Shown: positions 9,000 to 19,539, numbered from the stretch's first letter. The stretch: 64,000 nt of DNA from Levilactobacillus brevis (GCA_021383565.1 CP079699.1:248001-312000), one strand, 5' to 3'. Translations and numbers: made by a program. The notes: a model not told the origin generated them from the sequence alone.

Positions 9000-9296
9000 T
9001 TAATAACTGATTTGTGATAAGACGAAATTGTCGGTTCTAAAAACCTCGCCAGCTGTCGCACTAACCTTTTGGTGCGCATCACTGGCAATCAAGCGATCGA
9101 AACTAGCCTGGTCGGCGACGTCGATTACCATGCTGACGGTGTCGGCACTACCAGCCCAGCCCAACGAGCGGCCAACCGCCAGAGATTGAATTTCTGGAAC
9201 CGTGTCTTTCATAGCTTTCATATTTTGAATGGCTTGTTCGACGTTGGCATCTGACACGCCAGGCTTAATCGTTGCAATAAAAATGTGTTTGATCAT
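9000..9296 (-). CDS. Dabb (stress-responsive A/B barrel) domain protein
   Basis: Protein of 98 residues beginning MIKHIFIATIKPGVSD. It is a single dimeric alpha/beta barrel domain of the Dabb family (PF07876), whose biochemical role is mostly unknown. The motif around H4 and the middle segment with GRSLGW fit the fold. GGAGGA precedes the ATG at 9296. It is divergent from a LysR gene, which probably controls it. The 140 bases downstream (8858-8999) hold nothing I can support. Confidence 0.8.
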   Translation of the reverse strand: MIKHIFIATIKPGVSDANVEQAIQNMKAMKDTVPEIQSLAVGRSLGWAGSADTVSMVIDVADQASFDRLIASDAHQKVSATAGEVFRTDNFVLSQISY

Positions 9297-9358
9297 GATT
9301 GATTCCTCCAAGTTTAGGGTTAGTTGTTAAGCATTGCCATTAGTTTAAACGAAAAGCC

Positions 9359-9379
9359 ATTAAGTTTAAAATGCTTAAT
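9359..9379. promoter_or_regulatory. Probable LysR operator in divergent region
   Basis: ATTAAG and CTTAAT form an inverted repeat with a 9-base spacer, fitting the T-N11-A pattern of LysR-type sites. It lies between the divergent Dabb and lysR genes. Confidence 0.5.
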
Positions 9380-9414
9380 TTCTTAGATTAGTTATTTGTA
9401 TTTTGTATATCTAT

Positions 9415-9422
9415 GCTAAAAT
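9415..9422 (+). promoter_or_regulatory. Extended -10 element of the lysR promoter
   Basis: TG-C-TAAAAT about 35 bases before the lysR start. The -35 hexamer is weak. Confidence 0.45.
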
Positions 9423-9456
9423 ATGGCTAAATAAACCATAAAGGACGTGAGGATAA

Positions 9457-10323
9457 ATGGATATCCGGGTGCTCAATTACTTTTTAATTACGGCGCGTGA
9501 GGAAAATGTGACGCGGGCGGCGGCTTTGCTTCATATGACCCAACCGACCTTGTCGCGACAATTAAAGGGATTAGAGGCTGAGCTACAAGTCGACTTGTTT
9601 CGCCGGAGCAATCATAGTATTTATCTAACGCGGGAAGGCTTGCTCTTTCGCCGGCGGGCCCAGGATATGGTGAATATTCTAGAACGGGCGCGAGACGAGC
9701 TACAAGAAAAGCAGGAACTCGCGGGAACGATTGCCATTGGCTGTAGTGAACTTCATAGTATGGCGGAAGTCGCGAAATTAATTGATGCGTTTCAGGAGCA
9801 GCATCCCCAAGTCAAATTTAACTTGAGAAGCGGTAATAATGACGACATTAAAGGTTGGATTGAACAGGGTGTTTTAGACTTGGGGTTACTCATCGAACCG
9901 GTTGAGATTGGTAAATATGACTTTGTTCGTCTGGAGAGTCAAGAAGAGTGGGGAATCTTAGCGCATCAGGACTCAAAATTTGCGAGCTATGATGCCATTC
10001 GCCCGGGTGATCTGGTTGGGACTCGCGTCATCACGATTGCCGATCGGGTGGTTCAAAATGAACTCGTCAGCTGGTCGGGAGATTACGCAGTCAAGATGCG
10101 GAACAAGGCCCGTTATAATCTGCTTTATAGTGCGGCGATGCTGGCGCAACAAAATCACGGGGTCGTGATTTGTTTAAAGCTCAATCAGACCTTTGACCAC
10201 TTAACCTTTGTGCCATTAGAGCCGGCACTAAAATTAGATTCGGTATTAGCCTGGCGAGGTCAGCAGCCACATTCGGCGGCAACAAAAGCATTTATTGAAT
10301 TTGTCCGGCAAGAAAAAAACTAA
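9457..10323 (+). CDS. LysR-family transcriptional regulator
   Basis: 288 residues: an N-terminal winged helix-turn-helix (VTRAAALLHMTQPTLSRQLK, about 18-37), a linker helix, then the periplasmic-binding-like effector domain from about residue 88. It is clearly paralogous to the LysR at 28302 (MDIRVLNYF against MEIRVLRYF, same HTH). Divergent from the Dabb gene and upstream of the MerR-like gene and two aldo/keto reductases. The ligand cannot be read from sequence. Confidence 0.92.
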   Translation: MDIRVLNYFLITAREENVTRAAALLHMTQPTLSRQLKGLEAELQVDLFRRSNHSIYLTREGLLFRRRAQDMVNILERARDELQEKQELAGTIAIGCSELHSMAEVAKLIDAFQEQHPQVKFNLRSGNNDDIKGWIEQGVLDLGLLIEPVEIGKYDFVRLESQEEWGILAHQDSKFASYDAIRPGDLVGTRVITIADRVVQNELVSWSGDYAVKMRNKARYNLLYSAAMLAQQNHGVVICLKLNQTFDHLTFVPLEPALKLDSVLAWRGQQPHSAATKAFIEFVRQEKN

Positions 10324-10334
10324 AGGTGACGCGA

Positions 10335-10365
10335 AAGCGCCTGGGCGGTTTTATCCCAGGCGCTT
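10335..10365. terminator. Perfect 11-bp stem-loop after lysR
   Basis: AAGCGCCTGGG pairs perfectly with CCCAGGCGCTT across a 9-base loop. It lacks a clear T-run and is followed by a second hairpin. Confidence 0.55.
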
Positions 10366-10387
10366 CGACTATTTAAGAACAGACGTC

Positions 10388-10424
10388 AAGCGACCCGGGA
10401 TAAGACATCCCAGGCCGCTTTTTA
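10388..10424 (+). terminator. Terminator after lysR
   Basis: The stem AAGCGACCCGGGAT / ATCCCAGGCCGCTT (two wobble pairs) is followed by TTTTT. Confidence 0.8.
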
Positions 10425-10579
10425 GATATTTAAAATACGTATTTCTAATCAGCCAAAATAGGCATTTAACATATCTAAAAAATCGCGATACACTACAGGC
10501 ATCGATTAGCAAGGGCATCACCACTGATGGTTTTACTAAGTGAGAAAATTTTGAGCAATTGGTTGTTCAGGAGAAAGCG

Positions 10580-10933
10580 GTGAGATTAGTGAACCAAGAT
10601 GATGTTCAGGCCAAGTATCATTTTCCCAGTCAACTTTTATCGGATTATGAGTCGTGGCGAGTGAAGCAGTTTGCAGGTCAGCTCACGCCGGCAACCTATA
10701 CGTTGGCTGATATCGAAGCGTTGCGGCTGATGATCCGGCTACAACAAATTGGATTTTCTTCAAATGAAATTGAAGATTTTTTAGCACTTAATCTGCGGAA
10801 ACAGGGGCCGCCTGTCAAGCTGATTGCGATACTAACCCAGCATCGGCAAGAACGGTTAGCCGCGATTCACCAATACGAGCGACAGATTGCTGGGATTGAC
10901 TATTTAAGATTTCAACTGACCGAAAATCACTAA
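10580..10933 (+). CDS. MerR-like regulator with coiled-coil tail
   Basis: About 117 residues. The segment TLADIEALRLMIRLQQIGFSSNEIEDFL is the second half of a MerR-type DNA-binding domain. The C-terminus (ILTQHRQERLAAIHQYERQI) is a predicted dimerising helix. The usual first MerR helix-turn-helix is weak. The GTG at 10580 follows CAGGAG; a TTG at 10559 is in frame but has no ribosome site. It lies 14 bp before two aldo/keto reductase genes and may regulate them. Its tail resembles the small protein at 27940-28179. Confidence 0.7.
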   Translation: MRLVNQDDVQAKYHFPSQLLSDYESWRVKQFAGQLTPATYTLADIEALRLMIRLQQIGFSSNEIEDFLALNLRKQGPPVKLIAILTQHRQERLAAIHQYERQIAGIDYLRFQLTENH

Positions 10934-10947
10934 AGGAGATTATTAAA

Positions 10948-11805
10948 ATGGAATTTACAACTTTAAACAATGGGATCAAAATGCCTAAGTTAGGCTTAGG
11001 CGTCTTTCGGGTAACGGATTTGGCCGAAGCCGAGGAGGCCGTTTATCAAGCCATTAAGTTGGGTTACCGGTTGATTGATACGGCTGCCGCGTATGGCAAT
11101 GAACAGGCGGTTGGGCGTGCCATCAAGCGTAGTAGGGTTGACCGGTCGGAACTCTTCGTGACATCAAAGCTGTGGCTGACCGACAACTCCTATGAGGGGG
11201 CCCAACGAGGTCTTGAACGGTCTTTGACTAATTTAGGCTTGGATTACTTAGATTTGTATTTAATCCATCAACCGATAAGCGATTATTATGGTGCTTGGCG
11301 CTACCTGAGTGAAGCCTATCGTGCCGGCAAGGTTCGGGCCATTGGGGTCGACAATTTCACCCAACAAAAGCTGGTTGATCTCATTAATTTCACGGACGTT
11401 AAGCCAGCCGTGAACATGATTGAAGCCAACGTCTTTAACCAACGTGAGGCGGACCAACAAGCCATGATCGATTATGATGTTCAAATGGAAGCCTGGGCAC
11501 CATTCTCTTCGGGCAATCATCAGGTATTTGAGCTACCAGAATTAAAGGAAATTGCGCAAGCTCACGGTAAATCGACGGCCCAAGTGATTCTTCGTTGGTT
11601 GATGCAACGCGACATCGTTGCCATTCCCAAGAGCGTCCACGTTAACCGGCTGAAGGAAAATCTGGCTATCTTTGATTTCGATTTACGCGATGATGAAATG
11701 GCTAAAATCGCGACATTGAATACGGGCAACGGGTTCAACATGCCAGAAGATGCCAAGGATTTTCAAGCCATGTTAGACATGTCAAAGCAATTTTCAGTAG
11801 AATAG
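10948..11805 (+). CDS. Aldo/keto reductase
   Basis: NAD(P)H-dependent reductase of the (beta/alpha)8 aldo/keto family; 285 residues. The catalytic tetrad is visible: D44 and Y49 in LIDTAAAYGNE, K74 in VTSKLW, and H107 in LIHQPI. The C-terminal cofactor site is IPKSVHVNRLKENL. Substrate not predictable. First of two tandem paralogues, 9 bp before the second, and in a redox-type block with a nitroreductase. Confidence 0.93.
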   Translation: MEFTTLNNGIKMPKLGLGVFRVTDLAEAEEAVYQAIKLGYRLIDTAAAYGNEQAVGRAIKRSRVDRSELFVTSKLWLTDNSYEGAQRGLERSLTNLGLDYLDLYLIHQPISDYYGAWRYLSEAYRAGKVRAIGVDNFTQQKLVDLINFTDVKPAVNMIEANVFNQREADQQAMIDYDVQMEAWAPFSSGNHQVFELPELKEIAQAHGKSTAQVILRWLMQRDIVAIPKSVHVNRLKENLAIFDFDLRDDEMAKIATLNTGNGFNMPEDAKDFQAMLDMSKQFSVE

Positions 11806-11814
11806 GAGCAAATA

Positions 11815-12681
11815 ATGATGGATATGACTTCAACTTATACGTTAAATAATGGTTACAAGGTCCCGGTAGTTGGCTTCGGTACGATTATTCCGGACGGCCA
11901 CGAGACCGTGACAGCGGTTAAAAAGGCAATCAAAAATGGGTATCGGCTGATCGATACGGCTGAAATCTACGGCAATGAAGTGAGTGTGGGTCAGGGGATT
12001 CGTGAGGCAATGGCCGAAAACAACCTCAAACGAGAGGATATTCTGGTTAGCACGAAAGCCTGGCACAGTCATCGGGGCTATCAGCAGACGCTACAGGCCT
12101 TTAATGCGTCGTTGGACAAGTTAGGTTTGGACTATGTTGATATTTACCTCATTCACTGGCCGGCCAATGCCAAGTGGCATGACGATTGGCGCGAACTAAA
12201 CGCTGATACTTGGCGTGCCTTGGAAGAGTTGTATCGTGCTGGTAAGATCAAAGCCATTGGCGTTTCTAACTTTTTGGCGCATCATCTGAAGGCATTGGTC
12301 GAGGATAGTGAGATTAAGCCTATGCTAAATCAAATCGAATATCATCCTGGCTTTGCCCAGACGGCAGCGGCTGAGTACGCCCAGTCCCAAGACATTCAGG
12401 TTGAAGCCTGGAGTCCCTTCGGTGGGCCGGACAGCAACGTCTTACAAGACGCGACGGTTAACCAGATCGCTCAAAAATATGGCAAGCAACCCTCACAAGT
12501 GATTTTACGGTGGCTGATCCAAAAGAACATTATCCCTTTGACCAAGTCGACCAGTGATGCGCATATGCAGGCTAACTTGGATGATTTCGATTTTGCGTTG
12601 ACGTCGGCTGAGATGCAGGCCATCGACGAAGCCCCGTACAGTGGCGGATTCCAATTTGATCCGGACACGGCTAGATCATAA
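11815..12681 (+). CDS. Aldo/keto reductase (second tandem copy)
   Basis: 288 residues, same family as the previous gene. Tetrad D47, Y52 (LIDTAEIYGNE), K81 (VSTKAW) and H114 (YLIHWP); cofactor site IPLTKSTSDAHMQANL. The HWP form is closer to the 2,5-diketo-gluconate reductase-like group than the HQP of the first copy, so substrates may differ. GGAGCAAATA precedes the start. Confidence 0.93.
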   Translation: MMDMTSTYTLNNGYKVPVVGFGTIIPDGHETVTAVKKAIKNGYRLIDTAEIYGNEVSVGQGIREAMAENNLKREDILVSTKAWHSHRGYQQTLQAFNASLDKLGLDYVDIYLIHWPANAKWHDDWRELNADTWRALEELYRAGKIKAIGVSNFLAHHLKALVEDSEIKPMLNQIEYHPGFAQTAAAEYAQSQDIQVEAWSPFGGPDSNVLQDATVNQIAQKYGKQPSQVILRWLIQKNIIPLTKSTSDAHMQANLDDFDFALTSAEMQAIDEAPYSGGFQFDPDTARS

Positions 12682-12756
12682 GGGTTCAGGCTGACAGAAA
12701 CCAGGGTCACAGGGGTACAGTAGACCTAAGAAGGCTGGATGTTAGGAGATAATTAA

Positions 12757-13410
12757 ATGGATGTCTATCAAGCTTTAAATGAACGTCACGCAACGCGGTG
12801 GTTTACAGATCAACAAATTCCCAAGGCCACGCTGGAGAAAATTATTTCTGCGGCAGAAGAGGTCCCATCTTGGGTGAATTCGCAGCCTTATCAGGTCCAC
12901 GTGGTCACGGGTGAGACGCGGCAAAGCATTCGCCAAGAGCACCAACACCTGGGGGATGTCGGCGAACATGGTCATTCCGATTTACCCGTAATGGCGCGGT
13001 CGGCTTGGTCCGCACAAGCACAGGATAATATGCAGGCGTGGTCCGATGGCATTGCCCAGTCGGTTGGCCCCGATTGGCAGAAGATTATGGGGGATGCCGC
13101 GGGTAAACTCTATAATGCCCAGGCCATCGTCTACCTGACGTTACCTGAAGGCTACTCGGAGTGGTCCCTATACGACTTGGGGGCATTTGGCATGGCGCTG
13201 ATGTTAGCGGCTAAAGATGCCGGCATTGATTCCATGCCCGCTTATCAGTTCGTCAGTTTTCCGGAGGAAGTTCGGCACAATATTCAGCTGGAAAATGGCG
13301 AGAAGCTCATCATGGGGATTGGCTTAGGGTATCGTGATGCGGAGGCGGCGGTTAATCGGATTACATCTACGCGATTACCGATCGATCAGATGACGACGTT
13401 TCATGACTAG
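12757..13410 (+). CDS. Nitroreductase family protein
   Basis: FMN-dependent oxidoreductase of the nitroreductase fold; 217 residues. The N-terminal RHATRWFTDQQIPKATLEKI and SWVNSQPYQVHVV supply FMN contacts; YDLGAFGMALMLAAKDAGID is the central helix. It probably reduces quinones or nitro compounds with NAD(P)H; substrate unknown. The ATG follows TTAGGAGA. Likely part of the same operon as the aldo/keto reductases. Confidence 0.9.
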   Translation: MDVYQALNERHATRWFTDQQIPKATLEKIISAAEEVPSWVNSQPYQVHVVTGETRQSIRQEHQHLGDVGEHGHSDLPVMARSAWSAQAQDNMQAWSDGIAQSVGPDWQKIMGDAAGKLYNAQAIVYLTLPEGYSEWSLYDLGAFGMALMLAAKDAGIDSMPAYQFVSFPEEVRHNIQLENGEKLIMGIGLGYRDAEAAVNRITSTRLPIDQMTTFHD

Positions 13411-13444
13411 CCGACTGAATGGCTCTTACACCAGTAAATAGAAG

Positions 13445-13482
13445 AAAACTGTCAGCCGATTTATTCGGACTGGCAGTTTTTT
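13445..13482 (+). terminator. Terminator after the nitroreductase gene
   Basis: AAAACTG-CAG-CCGA pairs with TCGG-CTGGCAGTTTT, followed by more T. Confidence 0.85.
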
Positions 13483-13505
13483 CTTTGAGCGAACGCTCTA
13501 ATTAT

Positions 13506-13750
13506 TTACCTTACCCCGTGAATGATGGATTCCACCAGAAATAGAGCAAATGTGAGGATTAAATAGGTGAGCCCTAGAACCTCAAGCAGAAAAACGGGTA
13601 GCGATTCGGGCAGGAAAACGAAGATGAGTTGGAGCGTTAGTACCGGCCCCGCCCAAGGACTAACCGTCTAAACCACTTGGAATAATTCTTAAATAGACCG
13701 TTTGTTTTCGCGAAACTATCCTGAAAATATTGATTAAATACCTTTTTCAT
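13506..13750 (-). pseudogene. Small two-helix membrane protein with a -1 frameshift
   Basis: On the minus strand, ATG at 13750 (ribosome site GGGGAGAA) opens a frame starting MKKVFNQYFQDSFAKTNGLF that stops near 13646. One base added in the G-run near 13645-13656 would continue it as LTLQLIFVFLPESLPVFLLE and through a second hydrophobic helix (LTYLILTFALFLVE), to a stop at 13506-13508, about 81 residues in all. The good ribosome site and clean second half point to a recent single-base deletion or a sequencing error. Function unknown. The rest of 13411-14078 holds only terminators. Confidence 0.6.
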
Positions 13751-13937
13751 TAAAAGACTTCTCCCCGTGTCACGCGTATTCTCGGCGTAATTCGAGTATC
13801 CGTGCTGAATTAAAATGCAAATGTTTCTCCCCTGAAATCATCTAGAATTATAGACTTTGTCGGTTGTTGAGACAAGGTTCTTGATGAAGGTTCGAGTAAT
13901 CGCTGATTTTTGTGCAAGTCGGGGATTCGAATGAGCT

Positions 13938-13990
13938 AAAAAAATCAGTGCCGACCCTTAATCATTAAGGACCCGACACTGATTTTATGA
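13938..13990 (-). terminator. Terminator of the ABC-F gene
   Basis: AAAATCAGTG / CACTGATTTT forms the outer stem and CCTTAAT / ATTAAGG an inner one. On the minus strand the stem is followed by a run of T, fitting the end of the ABC-F transcript; it may work both ways. Confidence 0.8.
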
Positions 13991-14078
13991 ATAAACGGGG
14001 TAACGCTTGTATTTTTATTTTAGAGAGTCGAAACGTGTGCCCAAAGACGGCCGGTTCCGCTTAAAACTCATCTCGGCC

Positions 14079-16031
14079 TTAATCCGCGAAATCTTCCAGT
14101 TCCAGACTCTTTTCGGTCCACGCGTCTTCCGTTTCGCTGAGTTGCGTGGTAACGGTGGTGAGCTGGTTCTGAAGGTCGGCCAGCTTGCCAGCATCGTTGA
14201 AGTTTTCTTCTTGGCTCATTTCGGTTTCCACGGCCGTTTTTTGTTTCTCTAACTCGCCCATTTTTTCTTCGAGAGCCGTGACTTGCCGGCTAAGCTTTCG
14301 TTTGGCCTTGGCCTGATCTTTTTGCGCTTGGTAGTCGACTTGCGTCTGCTTCGGGGCGACAACGGTGGGGTGGGCTTCCTCCGCTTCGGCGGCTTCCTTG
14401 GCCGCGTAGGCATCTTGTTCGGCCTTCTTGGAAACGTAGTAGTCGTAATTCCCCAGGTACCGCGTGGTGCCCTCGGGACTGAGCTCGACGACTTGTGTGG
14501 CAACTTGGTTGATGAAGTATCGGTCGTGGGAAACGAAGAGAATAGTCCCGTCGAATTCGTTGAGCGCGGTCTCCAAGACCTCTCGACTGTCGATGTCCAA
14601 GTGGTTCGTCGGTTCATCGAGCATGAGGAAGTTGTCGTGACGCATGGCAAGCTTGGTCAGCAGCAAGCGGGCTCGCTCGCCCCCGCTTAGGCTATGGACA
14701 CTCTTGTCCACGTCGGCGCCGGTAAACAGAAAGCTACCCAGAATTGAGCGAATATCGCCCTCGGGCGTGGTGGGATGGTCGTCCCACAACTCGTGCAGGA
14801 CGGATTTCTTGTCGTGCAGCGTGGCTTGATCCTGGTCGTAGTAGCCGGTATCTACGCCGGTTCCAAAGATAATCTGACCTTGAATGGCGGGAATCCGCCC
14901 CAAGATGGTCTTCAGTAGGGTGGATTTTCCAATCCCGTTGGGGCCGACAATGGCGACGGCTTGGTGCTTCTTGATGTCCAAATTGACCGGTGCGGCCAGT
15001 GCCTGTCCGTCATAACCCACGGCGCCGTTGACCACGTCGAGAACCACGTTACCACTCTGACGTTTAGGCCGGAAGCTGAAGCGCGCGGCCTTCTCGTCGC
15101 CTTCTGGTCGATCCATGCGGTCCATCTTTTCCAATTGTTTCCGCCGTGCCTGGGCCCGCTTGGTCGTGGATGCCCGGACGATGTTCTTGTTGACGAAGTC
15201 TTCCAGCTTACTGATCTCAGCCTGTTGCTTGTCGTATTCCTTCCAAGCCAACCGCAGGCGCTCAGCCTTATCCGCGATGTAGTGTGAGTAGTTGCCGGGA
15301 TAATGGTCAAGTCCGCCGTGCGCCATATCGTAGACGTCGTTGACCACGTGATCGAGAAAGTACCGGTCATGGGAAACCACGAGGATGGCGCCGGGGTAAC
15401 CTTGCAGGTAGCCTTCTAACCAGGTTAACGTCTCCACATCCAAGTGGTTGGTCGGCTCGTCCAAAATTAACAGGTCTGGTCGTTCCAAGAGGAGCTTGGC
15501 CAGGGCCAGTTGGGTGCGTTGACCACCAGATAACTCGTTAATCGGTTTATCGTAGTAGTCTTCACCAAATTCGAAACCGTGCAGGACGCCACGAATCTCG
15601 GCCTGATAGCCGTAACCGTTTTGGTCGCTGAAGTCTTGTTGCAATTGGTCATAGTTTGCGCTGATCTGATCAAACTGTTCCTGATCGGCGATAACGGCGG
15701 GATCACTCATCTGTTGTTCGAGCTCGTGCATGCGTTTTTCCATGGCGATGAGCTTGGCAAAGACGCTAAGCATCTCGTTCCAAACGGTCTTGGTCGAGGA
15801 CAGACCGGCATTCTGGGCTTGATAGCCCATGGTCAGTCCACGTTTGGTGGTAATCTGACCGACGTCCGGCGACGTTTCGCCAGCGATCATTTTTAATAGG
15901 GTAGATTTCCCGGCACCGTTACGGCCGACAAGGGCCACGCGACCGTGCTCGGGTACATCCATACTGACATTTTCGAAGAGGACACTGGCGCCAAAACGCC
16001 GCGTGACCTGTTGAACTTGTAAAAGAATCAC
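14079..16031 (-). CDS. ABC-F family ATP-binding protein
   Basis: Soluble twin-ATPase protein acting on the ribosome (translation factor or ribosome-protection type); no membrane segments. 650 residues: first ATPase with GRNGAGKST (about 36-44) and LSGGQ, an arm linker, second ATPase with GPNGIGKST and LSGGERARLLL, then a charged C-terminal coiled coil (about 540-650). Both Walker B sites read LDEPTNHLD. Start GTG at 16031 after AAGGAGG. Closest in layout to B. subtilis YdiF. It faces rex divergently. Confidence 0.92.
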   Translation of the reverse strand: MILLQVQQVTRRFGASVLFENVSMDVPEHGRVALVGRNGAGKSTLLKMIAGETSPDVGQITTKRGLTMGYQAQNAGLSSTKTVWNEMLSVFAKLIAMEKRMHELEQQMSDPAVIADQEQFDQISANYDQLQQDFSDQNGYGYQAEIRGVLHGFEFGEDYYDKPINELSGGQRTQLALAKLLLERPDLLILDEPTNHLDVETLTWLEGYLQGYPGAILVVSHDRYFLDHVVNDVYDMAHGGLDHYPGNYSHYIADKAERLRLAWKEYDKQQAEISKLEDFVNKNIVRASTTKRAQARRKQLEKMDRMDRPEGDEKAARFSFRPKRQSGNVVLDVVNGAVGYDGQALAAPVNLDIKKHQAVAIVGPNGIGKSTLLKTILGRIPAIQGQIIFGTGVDTGYYDQDQATLHDKKSVLHELWDDHPTTPEGDIRSILGSFLFTGADVDKSVHSLSGGERARLLLTKLAMRHDNFLMLDEPTNHLDIDSREVLETALNEFDGTILFVSHDRYFINQVATQVVELSPEGTTRYLGNYDYYVSKKAEQDAYAAKEAAEAEEAHPTVVAPKQTQVDYQAQKDQAKAKRKLSRQVTALEEKMGELEKQKTAVETEMSQEENFNDAGKLADLQNQLTTVTTQLSETEDAWTEKSLELEDFAD

Positions 16032-16339
16032 AGTGAGCCAACCTCCTTTGTTGGGGTTTCATTTTTAGTAAGATAGTTTAAGTGTTGAAAATCAGGTTAA
16101 AATTGGCCATACTGATACGATGGTGTTCGTAGCTCTGGTGGATTTTGCGACCAGCGACGATTACCACGGAAGCCCAGTGGCAGATGGTGAAGCAGCGTTA
16201 CAAACTCGTCAGTAGGTGGCACAGTTAGTAGGGTTCACGAGAACGGCGCTGAACCGGTCATCCCACGGAACACGTCTAAGCACTATTTTAGCATATTCTA
16301 TAGAGAGACCGAAATAAGCAAATAAATTGTGAAAAAAAC
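16032..16339 (-). promoter_or_regulatory. Long structured leader of the ABC-F gene
   Basis: On the minus strand a -10-like TAAAAT near 16285-16295 leaves about 250 transcribed bases before the ABC-F start. These contain small inverted repeats (GGTTCA / TGAACC; CCAC / GTGG). Antibiotic-responsive ABC-F genes often have such leaders, but I see no clear terminator, so a regulatory role is inference. No gene is supported in this stretch. Confidence 0.35.
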
Positions 16340-16357
16340 TTGCAAATTCTTTCACAA
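16340..16357. promoter_or_regulatory. Rex operator overlapping the rex promoter
   Basis: TTGCAAATTCTTTCACAA fits the Rex consensus TTGTGAA-N4-TTCACAA: the right half is perfect and the left matches at 5 of 7. It overlaps the -35 of the rex promoter, consistent with self-repression. A further TTGTGAA half-site is at 16327-16333. Confidence 0.65.
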
Positions 16358-16378
16358 GATGAACGGTTATGCTATAAT
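16351..16378 (+). promoter_or_regulatory. rex promoter
   Basis: TTCACA, a 16-base spacer, then TATAAT (16373-16378) with a TG extension. Confidence 0.7.
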
Positions 16379-16475
16379 CTATAAGAAAGTTGATTTCACA
16401 ATCCAGACAATTATTTAAATATTAGGCTATCGCTTGTGAATGGTAGCCCGTTTCTTTGATTAGGAGGTCTCGTTT

Positions 16476-17114
16476 TTGACAGAACAAAAAATCCCTCGGG
16501 CGACAGCCAAACGTTTGCCCATCTACTATCGCTATCTCAATATTTTGCTAGACGCTGATAAGACCCGAGTGTCTTCGACTGAATTGTCCGAAGCCGTTAA
16601 GGTCGATTCCGCAACAATTCGTCGAGACTTTTCGTATTTCGGTGCGCTCGGTAAGCGGGGATACGGTTATGACGTTGAAAGTTTAATCAAGTTCTTTAAG
16701 AAGATTTTGAATCAGGACCGCCTTACCAGTGTTGCCCTGATTGGGGTAGGAAATTTAGGCCATGCGCTGTTGAACTTTAATTTCCACCAGGACAGTAACG
16801 TCCGGATCAGTGCCGCCTTTGACGTGAAGCAAGAGATTGCCAACACGATTCAAAGCGGGGTGCCAATCTATCCGATGACGGATCTGCGGACCCAACTGGA
16901 AGAACAGCAGATTGAAGTGGCCATCTTGACGGTTCCCTCGCAAGTGGCCCAAGAGGTCACCGATGAAGCCGTATCTGGCGGGGTCAAAGGGATCTTGAAC
17001 TTCACACCGCTACGTATCACGGTGCCCAAGGGTGTCCGGGTTCAAAATGTGGATTTGACCAACGAGCTACAAACGTTGATTTATTTCCTGGAACACTACA
17101 ATAATTTAAGCTAA
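16476..17114 (+). CDS. rex: Redox-sensing transcriptional repressor Rex
   Basis: Senses the NADH/NAD+ ratio and represses fermentation and redox genes when NADH is low. 212 residues: a winged helix-turn-helix ([20 protein letters not shown], about 33-52) and a Rossmann domain with GVGNLG (90-95). The start is TTG at 16476, 7 bases after AGGAGGT. The usual Lactobacillus neighbour, groESL, follows. Confidence 0.95.
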   Translation: MTEQKIPRATAKRLPIYYRYLNILLDADKTRVSSTELSEAVKVDSATIRRDFSYFGALGKRGYGYDVESLIKFFKKILNQDRLTSVALIGVGNLGHALLNFNFHQDSNVRISAAFDVKQEIANTIQSGVPIYPMTDLRTQLEEQQIEVAILTVPSQVAQEVTDEAVSGGVKGILNFTPLRITVPKGVRVQNVDLTNELQTLIYFLEHYNNLS

Positions 17115-17120
17115 CGACTG

Positions 17121-17151
17121 AATCGTAATCCTGCGGGGTTGCGATTTTTTT
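17121..17151 (+). terminator. Terminator after rex
   Basis: AATCG-AA-CC pairs with GG-TT-CGATT, then a T-run. Confidence 0.8.
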
Positions 17152-17282
17152 GACCAAAAGTTTGGGGTAGCCCTGGGATGAGCCGGCCGCCGTATCATTC
17201 GTCCCAGATGAGTTGAAAAGCTTGGAACCCTAGGCGTCACGGGCCAGCGCGGTGGTTACCCGGAATTTGTTTGTCAAATTCC

Positions 17283-17311
17283 TTGATTTTTATAGGGAAA
17301 AACCATATATT
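17283..17311 (+). promoter_or_regulatory. groESL promoter
   Basis: TTGATT, a 17-base spacer, TATATT, placed just before the CIRCE operator. Confidence 0.75.
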
Positions 17312-17323
17312 AGATATTGTTGA

Positions 17324-17350
17324 TTAGCACTTATGTTAGTCAAGTGCTAA
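17324..17350. promoter_or_regulatory. CIRCE operator (HrcA site)
   Basis: TTAGCACTT, 9 bases, AAGTGCTAA: a perfect 9-bp inverted repeat close to the CIRCE consensus TTAGCACTC-N9-GAGTGCTAA. It implies HrcA control of groESL by heat shock. Confidence 0.92.
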
Positions 17351-17385
17351 TAGTGCTAAAAAGTAAGTTTATTGGAGGGATTCAA

Positions 17386-17670
17386 GTGTTAAAACCATTA
17401 GGAGACCGCGTCATTTTGGATCAACCAGAAGAAGAAGAAACCACGGTTGGCGGCATTGTGCTCGCAAGTAACGCTCAAGAAAAGCCACAAACGGCAAATG
17501 TTGTTGCTGTCGGTGATGGCCGTGTGTTAGACAATGGCGAAAAGGTAGCCCCAACTGTTAAGGTTGGCGACAAGGTATTGTTTGATAAGTACGCTGGTAC
17601 TGAAGTAAAGTACCAAGACGCCACTTACCTTGTTTTACACGAAAAGGATTTAGTCGCCGTTATCGACTAA
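17386..17670 (+). CDS. groS: Co-chaperonin GroES
   Basis: Heptameric lid of the GroEL chaperonin. 94 residues starting at GTG 17386 ([20 protein letters not shown]) after GGAGGGA. The mobile loop region is [20 protein letters not shown]. An in-frame ATG at 17317 lies upstream of the CIRCE operator and is not credible. Followed by groEL after 65 bp. Confidence 0.96.
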   Translation: MLKPLGDRVILDQPEEEETTVGGIVLASNAQEKPQTANVVAVGDGRVLDNGEKVAPTVKVGDKVLFDKYAGTEVKYQDATYLVLHEKDLVAVID

Positions 17671-17726
17671 TCTTTTCCCACTTAAGAAGACTATCCAAAT
17701 AATTCAAAAATTTTAGTATGAGGTGA

Positions 17727-19361
<1,635 letters not shown>

Positions 19362-19397
19362 AAATTTAACCCACTAGTTCGCTAGTGCGTTGAGCGA

Positions 19398-19431
19398 AAG
19401 GGCCAATCGGATTTTCCGGTTGGTCCTTTTT
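19398..19431 (+). terminator. Terminator of groESL
   Basis: AGG-CCAATCGG and CCGGTTGG-CCT around ATTTT, then TTTTT. Confidence 0.85.
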
Positions 19432-19539
19432 CTATATGGTTATTAAGCGTGATAGGGACGTGTCTCGGGCGTTATTACCGGTGCCCCGTAGTGAGTTGTC
19501 CGAGCAGAAACAAGCGGGAAAGATTGGGAAAACAGGCAC

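Noticed and set aside
10295-10543. 82-codon frame after the first lysR
   Set aside because: Runs through two strong hairpins that are clearly terminators.
17173-17207. CTGGGA / TCCCAG repeat between rex and groES as another structured element
   Set aside because: Lacks the heads, tails and P2-P4 core of the dispersed family.
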